From: SPJN01 sp965229935 | GTDB taxonomy: Bacteria > Pseudomonadota > Alphaproteobacteria > SPJN01 | Length of the DNA stretch: 64,000 nucleotides | NCBI GenBank assembly: GCA_965229935.1 | Contig: CBDDKB010000002.1 | Coordinates: forward strand, 806,001-870,000 | Direction of reading: 5' to 3' | Part shown: piece after piece, positions 43,101 through 52,431 of the stretch | Layout: every line of letters begins with the position of its first letter | How positions within the stretch are numbered: the first letter of the stretch is position 1 | The notes under the pieces: generated by a model | The model's database searches: none | What the model was told of the DNA's origin: nothing | Seen by the model: only the letters and a program-made list of their open reading frames with translations | Program-made: the position numbers and the translations under genes

Positions 43101-44701
43101 CAGTTGGCCCCTCCCACCAGTCCGAGCAAGCCGCGGGCGGCGGTTTCTGCCAGATTAACAGTTGTTGTGGCGTTCAGGCCGAACCAGAAATTCGCCAAGA
43201 CCAACGCCCATGTGGGGAGCAGGATCAAAAGCGGCGCTTCACCCTTTTGGGTGCCTTCCGGGGCAGGTTTCAAATAGGCAACCTCAAAAACGCGCCACAT
43301 GTACACTGCAGCCATCAATGATGTGACAAGCAATATAGCGATCAGCCAATACCACTCCCGTTCAAAGGCAGCGTTCAGCAACATCCATTTGGAGACAAAG
43401 CCAACCGTCGTGGGAACGCCTACAAGACTTAGCCCGCCGCCAACAAAGGCGGCCATGGTCCATGGCATGGTTTTGCCAACGCCGCGCATTTTATCAAGTG
43501 TGACGCCGCCCAATTTCCACATGACGGCACCAAGCGCGAAGAACAATGCACCCTTCATCAGGGCATGATTGAACATGTGCAACATGGTGGCGGTCAGGCC
43601 CGTCAGGCTCATCAAACCAAGGCCGACCAGCATATAGCCGATCTGCGCGACAGAGCTGAAGGCCAATATACGTTTGGCATTAACCTGCCAGATCGCAACA
43701 AGCGACCCCGCCACGATACCGATGATGCCAAGGGGCAGCAAAATCTTGCCAAACAGTTGTGCTTCAACCGCAAAATCTGCGCCAAATACTGTGAAGATAA
43801 AGCGGATCAGGGCATAGACCGCTACCTTGGTTGCCGTTGCTGCCAAAAAGCCCGTTACAATGCTGGGCGCATATGTGTAGGCATTAGGCAACCAGAAATG
43901 CAGCGGGAACATAGCCAGCTTCGTTGCTAGACCAACGGTGATGAAGCCAAAGGCAACCCACAATGTGCGACTGCCCATCAGATCAGGCAGACGGGTTGCA
44001 AGGTCAGCCATGTTCAGCGTGCCTGTCATCATATAGGCAAGGCCCAAGCCGATGACATAGAAGGTCGCGCCGACGGTTCCCAGAATCAGATAATTGTAAG
44101 CAGCATTCAGCGCGCGCCGATCCTGCTTTGCCCCCATAGCCACCAGCGCATAGGTTGAGAGGGAGGAGATTTCGAGGAACACAAACAGGTTGAAAGCGTC
44201 ACCCGTGATCGTCACACCTAATAGCCCGGCAAAGCACAGAAGGAACGCTGTATAGAACAGCGGCTGTTCTGTCAGCCCCAGCTCTTTATCAACACTGGGC
44301 CTTGCATAGATTGCTGCCAGTGTGCCGATAGAGGCAACGATCAACAGCACCAGTGCATTTGCAGCATCGACGCGTAACTCAATCCCCAGCGGCGGTGCCC
44401 AATTACCCAGCGCATAGCTGATTACACTGCCATCCAGAACCTGCGCGGTCATCGCCAGCGCGATCAGGAAGGCTGAAAGCGTCCCCACCATCGCCAACAC
44501 CCAGCTCAGGTTCCGATTGTTCAGCAATGTGATCAGGGGGGCGAGGGTCAGCGGCACCATCACCTGAAGGGCAGGCAAATTATTGCTGATAATATCCATC
44601 AGGCCTGGAGCGTCGTGGTGGGTGCTGTCATGTGCGCCAGCAGCCGCATGAACCATGTGGCCAGCCTCAGCGGCGGCCAAAATAATCTCAGGAGTTGCCA
44701 T
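43100..44701 (-). CDS. mrpD: Na+/H+ antiporter subunit D (MrpD/MnhD)
   Basis: The protein has 533 residues with about 14 spans. The conserved glutamate is in LFVFLEISSLSTYALV, and KLAMFPLHFWLPNAY is the typical TM7-8 segment. Directly after mrpC in the usual order, it is the best candidate for canonical MrpD. Start ATG 44701 overlaps the mrpC stop by one base. Mrp complexes exchange Na+ (or K+) for protons across the inner membrane. Confidence 0.92.
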   Translation of the reverse strand: MATPEIILAAAEAGHMVHAAAGAHDSTHHDAPGLMDIISNNLPALQVMVPLTLAPLITLLNNRNLSWVLAMVGTLSAFLIALAMTAQVLDGSVISYALGNWAPPLGIELRVDAANALVLLIVASIGTLAAIYARPSVDKELGLTEQPLFYTAFLLCFAGLLGVTITGDAFNLFVFLEISSLSTYALVAMGAKQDRRALNAAYNYLILGTVGATFYVIGLGLAYMMTGTLNMADLATRLPDLMGSRTLWVAFGFITVGLATKLAMFPLHFWLPNAYTYAPSIVTGFLAATATKVAVYALIRFIFTVFGADFAVEAQLFGKILLPLGIIGIVAGSLVAIWQVNAKRILAFSSVAQIGYMLVGLGLMSLTGLTATMLHMFNHALMKGALFFALGAVMWKLGGVTLDKMRGVGKTMPWTMAAFVGGGLSLVGVPTTVGFVSKWMLLNAAFEREWYWLIAILLVTSLMAAVYMWRVFEVAYLKPAPEGTQKGEAPLLILLPTWALVLANFWFGLNATTTVNLAETAARGLLGLVGGAN

Positions 44702-45144
44702 TAGTGGGCTCCTCCATCAGATTGCTGTGGAGCAAGGGCTTGGGCAACCGTTTGTGCCTCGGCTGCTTCGTCTTCATTGTCAGCTTCTTCAAGCTCATCT
44801 TCTTCGATCGTGCCATAGGCAGCTTTGATACGCAGCACAAGGGCCAGCGCCAAAGCTGTCGTTGCGATACCGACCACAATGGCGGTCAGAATCAAAACAT
44901 GGGGTAGGGGGTTTGAAAAGGGGCGGGCCAGCCCTTCTTCCAAAATGGGCGCAGTGCCGCCATCAACCTTGCCTAGCGAGATGTAAAGCATAAAGACTGA
45001 AGTTTGGAAGATGTTCAGGCCGACAATCTTTTTAATCAGATTGCCGCGCGCGATCACGGCATAAAGACCGACCATCATCAAAATAATGATGATCCAATAA
45101 TTATAATGATCCCAATTCAGGTTGGAAAGCAGATCAGACAGCAT
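44701..45144 (-). CDS. mrpC: Na+/H+ antiporter subunit C (MrpC/MnhC, NuoK-like)
   Basis: The protein has 147 residues. Three spans match NuoK/MrpC: residues 17-34, about 42-56, and the ILTAIVVGIATTALALALVLRI segment. An unusual acidic tail (about 113-140, rich in Glu and Asp) follows. It is coupled by single-base overlaps to mrpB and mrpD. Confidence 0.93.
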   Translation of the reverse strand: MLSDLLSNLNWDHYNYWIIIILMMVGLYAVIARGNLIKKIVGLNIFQTSVFMLYISLGKVDGGTAPILEEGLARPFSNPLPHVLILTAIVVGIATTALALALVLRIKAAYGTIEEDELEEADNEDEAAEAQTVAQALAPQQSDGGAH

Positions 45145-45584
45145 CAGTCATCATCTCCTTCCTTGGGCAGGCGGCCATGTTCAGCGAAATAGGTAAAGAT
45201 GGTGATCATGGTTGACGCAACAGTAATGCCAACGCCGCCTTCAACCAGCAGGATGCCATAATGCTGACCGTGAATCGGGTCATGAGCTAACACGCCATAA
45301 TCCAGAAAAGGCGCGCCCAAAACCAGGCCCCATATGCCAACACCGGTATAAAGCAGCAAGCCGATTGCCGTAAAACCGCGCACAATATGGGGCGGGGCAA
45401 CGTCGTTTGCTGCATCAAGCCCAAAAATCAGTGCATAAAGCACAAAGGCAGCGGCAAAAATCACACCGGCCTGAAAGCCGCCGCCGGGGCCATAGTCACC
45501 GTGGAACTGCACATAAAGTGCGAAGAGCAAAATTGGCGGGATCAGAATTTTGGTCACAACACGGAGAATCAGATGATGGTTCAT
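45144..45584 (-). CDS. mrpB: Na+/H+ antiporter subunit B (MrpB/MnhB)
   Basis: The protein has 146 residues with four spans. The signature GDYGPGGGFQAGVIFAAAF lies at residues 29-47, and GVGITVASTMITIF near the C-terminus is typical of MnhB. Start ATG 45584 overlaps the preceding stop by four bases. Confidence 0.94.
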   Translation of the reverse strand: MNHHLILRVVTKILIPPILLFALYVQFHGDYGPGGGFQAGVIFAAAFVLYALIFGLDAANDVAPPHIVRGFTAIGLLLYTGVGIWGLVLGAPFLDYGVLAHDPIHGQHYGILLVEGGVGITVASTMITIFTYFAEHGRLPKEGDDD

Positions 45585-46180
45585 GCCGTTTCTCCTGTCT
45601 TGTCTGCGGCGGGGTCAGTTGTGTTCTTTTTCTTGCGGCGGGAGCCAAGCAGCAACATCACGCCAATGCCGGCGGTAAAGATCACGCCGGTTTCGCCCAG
45701 CGTGTCAAAACCACGATAGGAAGCGAGAATAGAGGTAACGATATTGGGCACATCGATATCTTCTTCACTGCCCTTAATAAAGTCAGGCGCAACATGAAGA
45801 TTGGCCGGGGCATTCGGGTCGCCAAAGTTCGGCATATCGACCGTGCCATATAACAAGGCACCACCGACGATCAATGTCACAACTAGTGGCACGATATTGC
45901 TGCCGCTTGATGCCTTGCGCCGCCAACCTGTAACCGACAGTGTGGCCAGCATCAAAACGGTCGAAATACCTGCGCCGACGGATGCTTCTGTAAAGGCCAC
46001 GTCCACAGCATCAAGCACCACAAATAATACGGCTGACAATAGCGAATAGGCACCTGTCAGCATCACGACAGCAAATAGGTTTGTCAGGCGCAACACGGCG
46101 AGGGCCGTAACGGCCAACAGCACGAATAATAGGATCGTGACTGCATGTTCCATGAACGAGGTTGAGATCAGGTCAGCCAT
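45581..46180 (-). CDS. DUF4040/MbhD-type subunit (C-terminal part of MrpA)
   Basis: The protein has 199 residues. The first three spans (LRLTNLFAVVMLTGAYSLLSAVLFVVLDAVDVAFTE region, about 15-65) are the MbhD/DUF4040 module; the rest (about 80-180) with GFDTLGETGVIFTAGIG is the MbhE/MrpB-like extension. In classical Mrp these modules are fused to the C-terminus of MrpA; here they are a separate gene. It overlaps mrpB by 4 bases and follows mrpG. Confidence 0.88.
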   Translation of the reverse strand: MADLISTSFMEHAVTILLFVLLAVTALAVLRLTNLFAVVMLTGAYSLLSAVLFVVLDAVDVAFTEASVGAGISTVLMLATLSVTGWRRKASSGSNIVPLVVTLIVGGALLYGTVDMPNFGDPNAPANLHVAPDFIKGSEEDIDVPNIVTSILASYRGFDTLGETGVIFTAGIGVMLLLGSRRKKKNTTDPAADKTGETA

Positions 46181-46182
46181 GT

Positions 46183-46566
46183 CTACTTCTCCTCCTCATT
46201 CCCGGCTTCAACAGCAGGCAGGGCAAAGGCGTTGGCACTTTGCTTGCTAACGTGATTGGCTTTAAGCTGCGGCTTACGTCCGGCATAAAGTGATGCCTGC
46301 GCCAAGGCGTGGCTCGCCACCGGGCTTGTCATCCACATAAAGGCAAGGATCAGAAGCAGTTTGAAACTGATCAGGCTGAACCCGGCCTGAATGCCAAGGC
46401 CTGCCAATATCAGGAAGGTGCCCAATGTATCGGTGACGCCTGCCGCGTGCAGACGGGCATAGACATCAGGCAGGCGTAGAATGCCGATGCCGCCCACCAA
46501 TAAAAAGAATGATCCGCCCAACAAAAGCGCCCAACTTCCATAATTTGCAATGTCAGCGATGGTCAT
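46183..46566 (-). CDS. mrpG: Na+/H+ antiporter subunit G (MrpG/MnhG)
   Basis: The protein has 127 residues with three spans. The conserved GGIGILRLPDVYARLHAAGVTDTLG segment lies at residues 25-49, diagnostic of MnhG. Start ATG 46566 overlaps the mrpF stop by one base. A polar tail of about 35 residues follows the last span. Confidence 0.95.
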   Translation of the reverse strand: MTIADIANYGSWALLLGGSFFLLVGGIGILRLPDVYARLHAAGVTDTLGTFLILAGLGIQAGFSLISFKLLLILAFMWMTSPVASHALAQASLYAGRKPQLKANHVSKQSANAFALPAVEAGNEEEK

Positions 46567-46862
46567 TAGCGGGCCTCCTGATCATTCAACTCAGCGGCTG
46601 AGGCGCCCAAAGTGCGGTAGCGGAAGAACTTCAGAATGGCGATGGTGCCGATAAAGTTGATCAGCGCATAAACAATAGCGATGTCCAAAAACTCAGGCCG
46701 GTCTGTCAAAAAGCCGAAAACAGCGATCAGCAGCACGGTTTTGGTGCCGAACATATTCACCGCTAAAACGCGATCATAAACGGTTGGCCCGGCCAATAGG
46801 CGCACAAGCGCTATCAGCATTGTTACCATCAGGGCGATGGCGGTGGCAGAAAACATAGTCAT
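46566..46862 (-). CDS. mrpF: Na+/H+ antiporter subunit F (MrpF/MnhF)
   Basis: The protein has 98 residues with three spans. The sequence RLLAGPTVYDRVLAVNMFGTK (about residues 21-41) is the family signature. It is coupled to mrpE by a 4-base overlap. Confidence 0.94.
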   Translation of the reverse strand: MTMFSATAIALMVTMLIALVRLLAGPTVYDRVLAVNMFGTKTVLLIAVFGFLTDRPEFLDIAIVYALINFIGTIAILKFFRYRTLGASAAELNDQEAR

Positions 46863-47368
46863 GCTTGGCCTCCATCGGTTACGGGGGCTGTTTTGCGTTT
46901 ATGTTCCGCTGCGCTCACTTTCCGGTCCATGGTGCCTTCTTCCAGATCTTTTGCTGCATCCTCTGACAGGGCATGGACAAGAAACTCGTCACCTTCGATG
47001 GCGACTGTAACTGTGCCCGGCGTTAAGGTGATGGAATTGGCATAAAGCACCTTGCCCAAATCAGAATGTTGACTTGCCTTCAAGGTGAACAATGTCGGCG
47101 AGATTGGTAGGGAAGGGGCCAAAACACGCTTTGTCACATCAATATTTGCCTTAATGATCTCCACAAACAGCCACGGCCAATAAATCAGGATGGAAAAGCC
47201 GATTTCATAGGGGGTCCCTTCAATGTCCACAATGCCTTTGCGCAAGGCGATATAGACAACACCTAAAACGGATGCGGCCCCAAAGGTTAATAGCAGCGGA
47301 CTGTAATGGCCGGACATGCCGAGCCATAAAAGCGACAAGAAAACAGTAAGCGTAAAGGCGCGCGCCAA
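46859..47368 (-). CDS. mrpE: Na+/H+ antiporter subunit E (MrpE/MnhE)
   Basis: The protein has 169 residues. Two N-terminal spans precede the soluble domain with [21 protein letters not shown] and [25 protein letters not shown], typical of MrpE. As first gene of the unit it marks the promoter side; the 248 bases to the divergent cold-shock gene must hold both promoters. The order E-F-G-A'-B-C-D-D'-x-D'' runs without gaps. Confidence 0.94.
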   Translation of the reverse strand: MARAFTLTVFLSLLWLGMSGHYSPLLLTFGAASVLGVVYIALRKGIVDIEGTPYEIGFSILIYWPWLFVEIIKANIDVTKRVLAPSLPISPTLFTLKASQHSDLGKVLYANSITLTPGTVTVAIEGDEFLVHALSEDAAKDLEEGTMDRKVSAAEHKRKTAPVTDGGQA

Positions 47369-47616
47369 GATTGCCCCCCAATGTTTGCGATGACCCTAAC
47401 AACCCGTTCGGGTCGTTGTTCCCAAGCCGTATAGGCTATGAATTCGTCCTTATGCCACAAGATATTGGCCGCGCAAAGGGTTTGCGCGCCGCACCTTTCG
47501 GAACTTTTATTGATGCAAAAATGTCGTACGCGGCGTCAAAGGCCAGTAGATATGTTTTCTATCTTGAGTTGAGCGACAGCCTTGATAATATGTCATGGGT
47601 TCTGGAGGGCGTTGAT

Positions 47617-48240
47617 GTGACCGTTACTGATGCGGCAAACCAACAAGGCGATCATTCTGTCATCGGGTCGGATACTGATTCAGGTGCAGAAGACGCGCGT
47701 CAGGACATTATTTCTGGTCGGGTGAAGTGGTTCGATCCCGTCAAGGGCTATGGCTTTGTAGTGCCTGATAATGGCGACCGTGATATTTTGCTGCATATTA
47801 GCTGTTTGCGTGATCATGGTGCGCGTACAACCTTTGAAGGCGCCTTGATAGAGGTTCATGTCGTCGAAACTGAAAAGGGATTTCAGGTCGATAATGTCGT
47901 CGCTTTAGATAATTCAACAGCCATCTCTAACGCAGTGATGAGCCAGCGTGGTGAATTCTCTCCTGCCGCAGGTGATGGGCCTGTTGCCGGGTTTGTTGCG
48001 ACACGAAATCCAAACAGGGTTGCGCCGACAGGCGATTATCTGACGGTTACTGTTAAATGGTTCAATCGGGTCAAGGGCTATGGCTTTGTTTGTGAAGCTG
48101 TCGATGATGCGCCAGACATATTTGTGCACATGGAAACACTACGCCAGTACGGCTTTGCCGGGTTAGAACCTGATGAAGAGATAGAGGTTCGCGTGGGTGA
48201 GGGGAAAAAGGGCCTTCAGGTCGCTGAAATCCGCGTTTAG
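47617..48240 (+). CDS. Protein with two cold-shock domains
   Basis: The protein has 207 residues from GTG 47617, chosen because GGAGG lies eight bases upstream; the frame stays open to 47371, but the earlier in-frame ATGs lack ribosome binding sites. Domain 1 (about residues 33-98) has [15 protein letters not shown], and domain 2 (about 142-207) has [13 protein letters not shown]. Both keep the RNP1-like KGYGFV; RNP2 is weaker in domain 1 (DILLHI for DIFVHI). Double-CSD proteins are an alphaproteobacterial type that bind single-stranded RNA or DNA. A leader of up to about 240 bases precedes it. Confidence 0.85.
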   Translation: MTVTDAANQQGDHSVIGSDTDSGAEDARQDIISGRVKWFDPVKGYGFVVPDNGDRDILLHISCLRDHGARTTFEGALIEVHVVETEKGFQVDNVVALDNSTAISNAVMSQRGEFSPAAGDGPVAGFVATRNPNRVAPTGDYLTVTVKWFNRVKGYGFVCEAVDDAPDIFVHMETLRQYGFAGLEPDEEIEVRVGEGKKGLQVAEIRV

Positions 48241-48327
48241 GCCTTTGTCCAAAGTTTAGTTCACGCTTGTACAGTGCAGGCGAATTGCTTTACCTAACAA
48301 GTGATTTGAAACCAGTTGGTATCCTGC

Positions 48328-48816
48328 ATGCGTTCACACCTTAAAAATGTGCTGCTGATCGTTTGCGTCCTGTGGGGCGCTTTGCCCGTCTATGCCATGG
48401 GGGATAGGCAGGCGGGCGCAGACGCCAACCATGTTTCATTGTCAGATCTGACAATTGCCCGTGGCGATATAAAGATCGCCACTTACAGGGTCGAAATTGC
48501 GGACAGCGAGGATCAGCGCGCCCAAGGGTTAATGTTCCGTCAATCCCTGCCAGCTGATCAGGCCATGTTGTTTGTATATGAGCGTCCGCGTGCCGTTCGC
48601 ATGTGGATGAAAAACACATACATCCCCCTCGACATGATTTTTGCTGATGGCCGTGGTGTCATCACTCATATACACCCCGGCGCGCAGCCCCATGACCTGA
48701 CACCGATACGGGGCGGTGCTGCGGTCCGCTATGTGCTGGAGGTGAATGCAGGCGATGTGCAGGCCCATGGCATACGGATCGGCGACAAAATTCTACATTC
48801 AAGTATCAATAACTAA
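48328..48816 (+). CDS. DUF192 family exported protein
   Basis: The protein has 162 residues from ATG 48328 (a TTG 12 bases upstream is also in frame). A signal peptide covers residues 1-23 (cleavage near VYA). The DUF192 core follows: RAQGLMFRQSLPADQAMLFVY, VRMWMKNTYIPLDMIFAD and the C-terminal YVLEVNAGDVQAHGI segment. The family is common and uncharacterised. Confidence 0.9.
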   Translation: MRSHLKNVLLIVCVLWGALPVYAMGDRQAGADANHVSLSDLTIARGDIKIATYRVEIADSEDQRAQGLMFRQSLPADQAMLFVYERPRAVRMWMKNTYIPLDMIFADGRGVITHIHPGAQPHDLTPIRGGAAVRYVLEVNAGDVQAHGIRIGDKILHSSINN

Positions 48817-48842
48817 TTATAACCTGTTGAAAAGAGGTCGCT

Positions 48843-49364
48843 TTGACTGATTTCCCTGAAAGTGAATTTGCCCATAGTTTCTATGCGACTTACGAGGATG
48901 ATGATGCCCCGGACGATGCGCCCGAAGGGTTCACCACCAACCCTCATTCGGGTCCATATTCTGTTCGTAACGGTCCGATTTATCATCGTGATGCGACAGC
49001 AGATGAGCTCGCGGCGCGGCCTGATCTTGCGCCGTTTGTGCGGGGGTTCCGGGCGCGAACCCGCCATTGCAATGGGGCTGGGATTGTCCATGGCGGCTGT
49101 TTGATGAGCTTTGCTGACGGTGTATTGGGGCGTTCAGCCTGGGATGCGGCACAAGGGCCGTCACTGACGATTCGGATGAATTCCGACATTTTGCACATGG
49201 CGCGGCCCGGTGACTGGGTTGAAGGCCGTGGCAAGGTCGTGCGTAAGACCAATTCTGTCGTGTTTGTAGAGGCTGAAATCACTGTCGAAGGCCGGATGAT
49301 CGTCTCTGCCAATGGCATTTTCAAGATTATGCGTCGCCGCGGTTGGCGCAAGGCGCAGAAATAA
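48843..49364 (+). CDS. PaaI-type hotdog thioesterase
   Basis: The protein has 173 residues. It starts at TTG 48843, five bases after AAGAGG. The hotdog core contains the conserved NGAGIVHGGCLMSFADG (His-Gly-Gly loop) near residues 77-93 and a strand SVVFVEAEITVEG. It probably hydrolyses an acyl-CoA thioester; the substrate is unknown. The unusually acidic N-terminus (DDDAPDDAPEG) is not part of the fold. Confidence 0.88.
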   Translation: MTDFPESEFAHSFYATYEDDDAPDDAPEGFTTNPHSGPYSVRNGPIYHRDATADELAARPDLAPFVRGFRARTRHCNGAGIVHGGCLMSFADGVLGRSAWDAAQGPSLTIRMNSDILHMARPGDWVEGRGKVVRKTNSVVFVEAEITVEGRMIVSANGIFKIMRRRGWRKAQK

Positions 49365-49383
49365 GACGACCCCGGCTTTCTGC

Positions 49384-49408
49384 GCGCGGCAGATTGCCCG
49401 CCTTTTTT
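49384..49408 (+). terminator. Terminator after the thioesterase gene
   Basis: A six-base-pair stem with one bulged C (49384-49390 with 49396-49401) closes the loop AGATT and is followed by six Ts. It lies 20 bases after the thioesterase stop and before tRNA-Pro. Confidence 0.6.
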
Positions 49409-49472
49409 GCTGTTACAGCGGCTTGCCCGGTCCCGTTCAAAGGTGTAAGCCAACAGCCAACCGTCACACAAA

Positions 49473-49549
49473 CGGGGCGTAGCTCAGCCTGGTAGAGCGC
49501 CTGCTTTGGGAGCAGGAAGTCGTCAGTTCGAATCTGGCCGCCCCGACCA
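49473..49549 (+). tRNA. tRNA-Pro (anticodon TGG)
   Basis: Acceptor arms are CGGGGCG and CGCCCCG, the anticodon stem CCTGC/GCAGG closes loop TTTGGGA with TGG at 49507-49509, and the T arm contains GTTCGAATC. CCA is encoded. A small tandem repeat follows directly. Confidence 0.97.
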
Positions 49550-49550
49550 T

Positions 49551-49595
49551 TTCGTGAGACACTGGTTCGTAAGACACTTATTCGTAAGATAGTGG
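49551..49595. repeat. Three tandem copies of a 15-base unit
   Basis: TTCGTGAGACACTGG, TTCGTAAGACACTTA and TTCGTAAGATAGTGG follow one another exactly, at 49551, 49566 and 49581, one base after tRNA-Pro. The units differ at 3-5 positions, so the repeat is old or diverging. It lies in the 108-base gap before the NDUFS4 gene. Confidence 0.75.
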
Positions 49596-49657
49596 GACCG
49601 TGTATGATGGTTTCGGATGCTGGCCGTTTGGCTGCTGATCAATGAAGGGCGAAAGAG

Positions 49658-49954
49658 ATGACCAAAGCTCGGATTTACAAACCTGCGAAAACTGCCATGC
49701 AGTCAGGTCGTGCCAAGACCAATGCTTGGGTTTTGGAATTTGAACCGGCAGAACAAAAGCAGCTTGACCCTTTGATGGGTTGGACAGGTTCTGGCGATAT
49801 GAATGGTCAGGTGCGGTTGCGCTTTGCCGACAAAGACGCCGCTATCAGTTATGCAGAAAAGCATAATATTGCCTTTGATGTCATCGAACCGCAGGTCAGA
49901 ACACCCAAGCGCAAGTCCTATGCTGACAATTTCAGGGCCACTTTGCCCGAATAA
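49658..49954 (+). CDS. NADH dehydrogenase accessory subunit, NDUFS4-like
   Basis: The protein has 98 residues, with GAAAGAG before ATG 49658. ARIYKPAKTAMQSGRAKTN, WVLEFEP, DPLMGWTGSGDMNGQVRLRF and the C-terminal KSYADNF segment match the NDUFS4 (18 kDa) family, a supernumerary complex I subunit shared by alphaproteobacteria and mitochondria. It binds at the peripheral arm. Lying between tRNA genes and away from nuo genes is usual for this family. Confidence 0.92.
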   Translation: MTKARIYKPAKTAMQSGRAKTNAWVLEFEPAEQKQLDPLMGWTGSGDMNGQVRLRFADKDAAISYAEKHNIAFDVIEPQVRTPKRKSYADNFRATLPE

Positions 49955-49983
49955 TCGGCCTGAACAGGGTCGATCATTAGTAC

Positions 49984-50060
49984 GGCCCCGTAGCTCAACT
50001 GGATAGAGCAACGGATTTCTAATCCGTAGGTTGCAGGTTCGAGCCCTGCCGGGGTCGCCA
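49984..50060 (+). tRNA. tRNA-Arg (anticodon TCT)
   Basis: Acceptor arms are GGCCCCG and CGGGGTC (one G-U pair), the anticodon stem ACGGA/TCCGT closes loop TTTCTAA with TCT at 50018-50020, and the T arm contains GGTTCGAGCCC. CCA is encoded. The 164 bases after it, up to pseB, hold no gene and probably contain the pse promoter. Confidence 0.97.
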
Positions 50061-50161
50061 TTTTCCAGACATTTCAGCCCTTTATTGATCAAAGAAGCGT
50101 CTGAACAGCCTTGCGCCGGGTGGCGGCGGTCTGTAATCATCACGACTCATAAGACAGGTGA

Positions 50162-51253
<1,092 letters not shown>

Positions 51254-51270
51254 CGCGAAAGATCGTTTCC

Positions 51271-52431
51271 ATGATCCCTTATGGCCGCCAGTCTATCAGT
51301 GATGAAGACATTAAGGCCGTTGAGGATGTTCTGCGTTCCGATTGGTTGACGCAGGGCCCCGCGGTTCCGCGCTTTGAACAGGCATTATGTGCGGCAACGG
51401 GAGCTGAATTTGCGGTTGCCGCGAACAGTGCAACCTCTGCCCTTCATGCGGCATGCCTCGCGCTTGGTTTGGGTGAAGGGGGGTTGCTATGGACCAGCCC
51501 GAACACGTTCGTCGCCTCTGCCAATTGCGGGCTTTATTGCGGCGCAGATGTTGATTTTGTCGATATTGACCCTGCTACCAGAAATATGAGTGTTGCTGCA
51601 TTGGCAGAAAAGCTGGCGGCGACGGATCGCGTGCCGGATATTGTCATTCCGGTCGCTTTTTCAGGCCGCAGTGCAGAGATGGACGAAATTGCTGCCCTGG
51701 CCAAGCAATATGGCTTTGCCATTATCGAGGATGCTAGCCATGCGATTGGTGGCTGTTTCCTTGATGCGCCGATTGGATGTAACGATTATGCCGACATCAC
51801 GATTTTTAGCTTTCATCCTGTCAAGATCGTCACAACCGCAGAAGGCGGCGCGGCTCTGACCAACAGCGCAGAGCTTGAGGCACGCTTGCGTCTTTATTGT
51901 TCGCATGGTGTGACCCGCGACCCTGATTTGCGTGCCCGGACAGAAGATCCCGACCCATGGAGCTATGATCAAATCGCGCTGGGCTATAATTACCGGATGA
52001 CGGATTTGCAGGCTGCCCTTGGTGCCAGTCAAATGACGCGGCTTTCGGAATTTAATCAGGCGCGCGCTGCGCTTGCCCGTCGTTATGATATGCTGTTGCA
52101 AGACCTGCCTGTTAATTGCCCTGTCGCAGACGACAACCGTCATCAATCAGGCTGGCACCTTTATGTGATTGAACTTGAACGCGGCATAAACCGCCGTGGG
52201 GTGTTTGAGGCGATGCGTGACGCAGGCATTGGCGTGAATGTGCATTATCAGCCCGTCCACACCCAGCCCTATTACCTTGAGCGCGGCTTTGCAGAAGGCG
52301 ACTTCCCCAATGCAGAGGCCTATTACGCGCAGGCAATTAGCTTGCCGCTTTACGCCAGCTTGACAGAGGCGGAGCAGGATCAGACCGTGCAGGCACTTGC
52401 AGACGCTATTGATGGTGCGATGAATGGCTGA
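51271..52431 (+). CDS. pseC: UDP-4-amino-4,6-dideoxy-AltNAc transaminase
   Basis: The protein has 386 residues of the DegT/DnrJ/EryC1 aminotransferase family. The PLP lysine is Lys185 in FHPVKIVTTAEGGAA, the typical PseC pattern. IPYGRQSISDEDI at the start and YQPVHTQPYY near the end also match. It performs glutamate-dependent amination at C4, the second step of the pathway. It follows pseB by 17 bases and overlaps pseF by 8. Confidence 0.96.
   Translation: MIPYGRQSISDEDIKAVEDVLRSDWLTQGPAVPRFEQALCAATGAEFAVAANSATSALHAACLALGLGEGGLLWTSPNTFVASANCGLYCGADVDFVDIDPATRNMSVAALAEKLAATDRVPDIVIPVAFSGRSAEMDEIAALAKQYGFAIIEDASHAIGGCFLDAPIGCNDYADITIFSFHPVKIVTTAEGGAALTNSAELEARLRLYCSHGVTRDPDLRARTEDPDPWSYDQIALGYNYRMTDLQAALGASQMTRLSEFNQARAALARRYDMLLQDLPVNCPVADDNRHQSGWHLYVIELERGINRRGVFEAMRDAGIGVNVHYQPVHTQPYYLERGFAEGDFPNAEAYYAQAISLPLYASLTEAEQDQTVQALADAIDGAMNG

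Noticed and set aside
49473..50060. A genomic island bounded by tRNA-Pro and tRNA-Arg
   Set aside because: Only the NDUFS4 homologue lies between them. There is no integrase or duplicated tRNA 3' end, and base composition looks like the neighbours.
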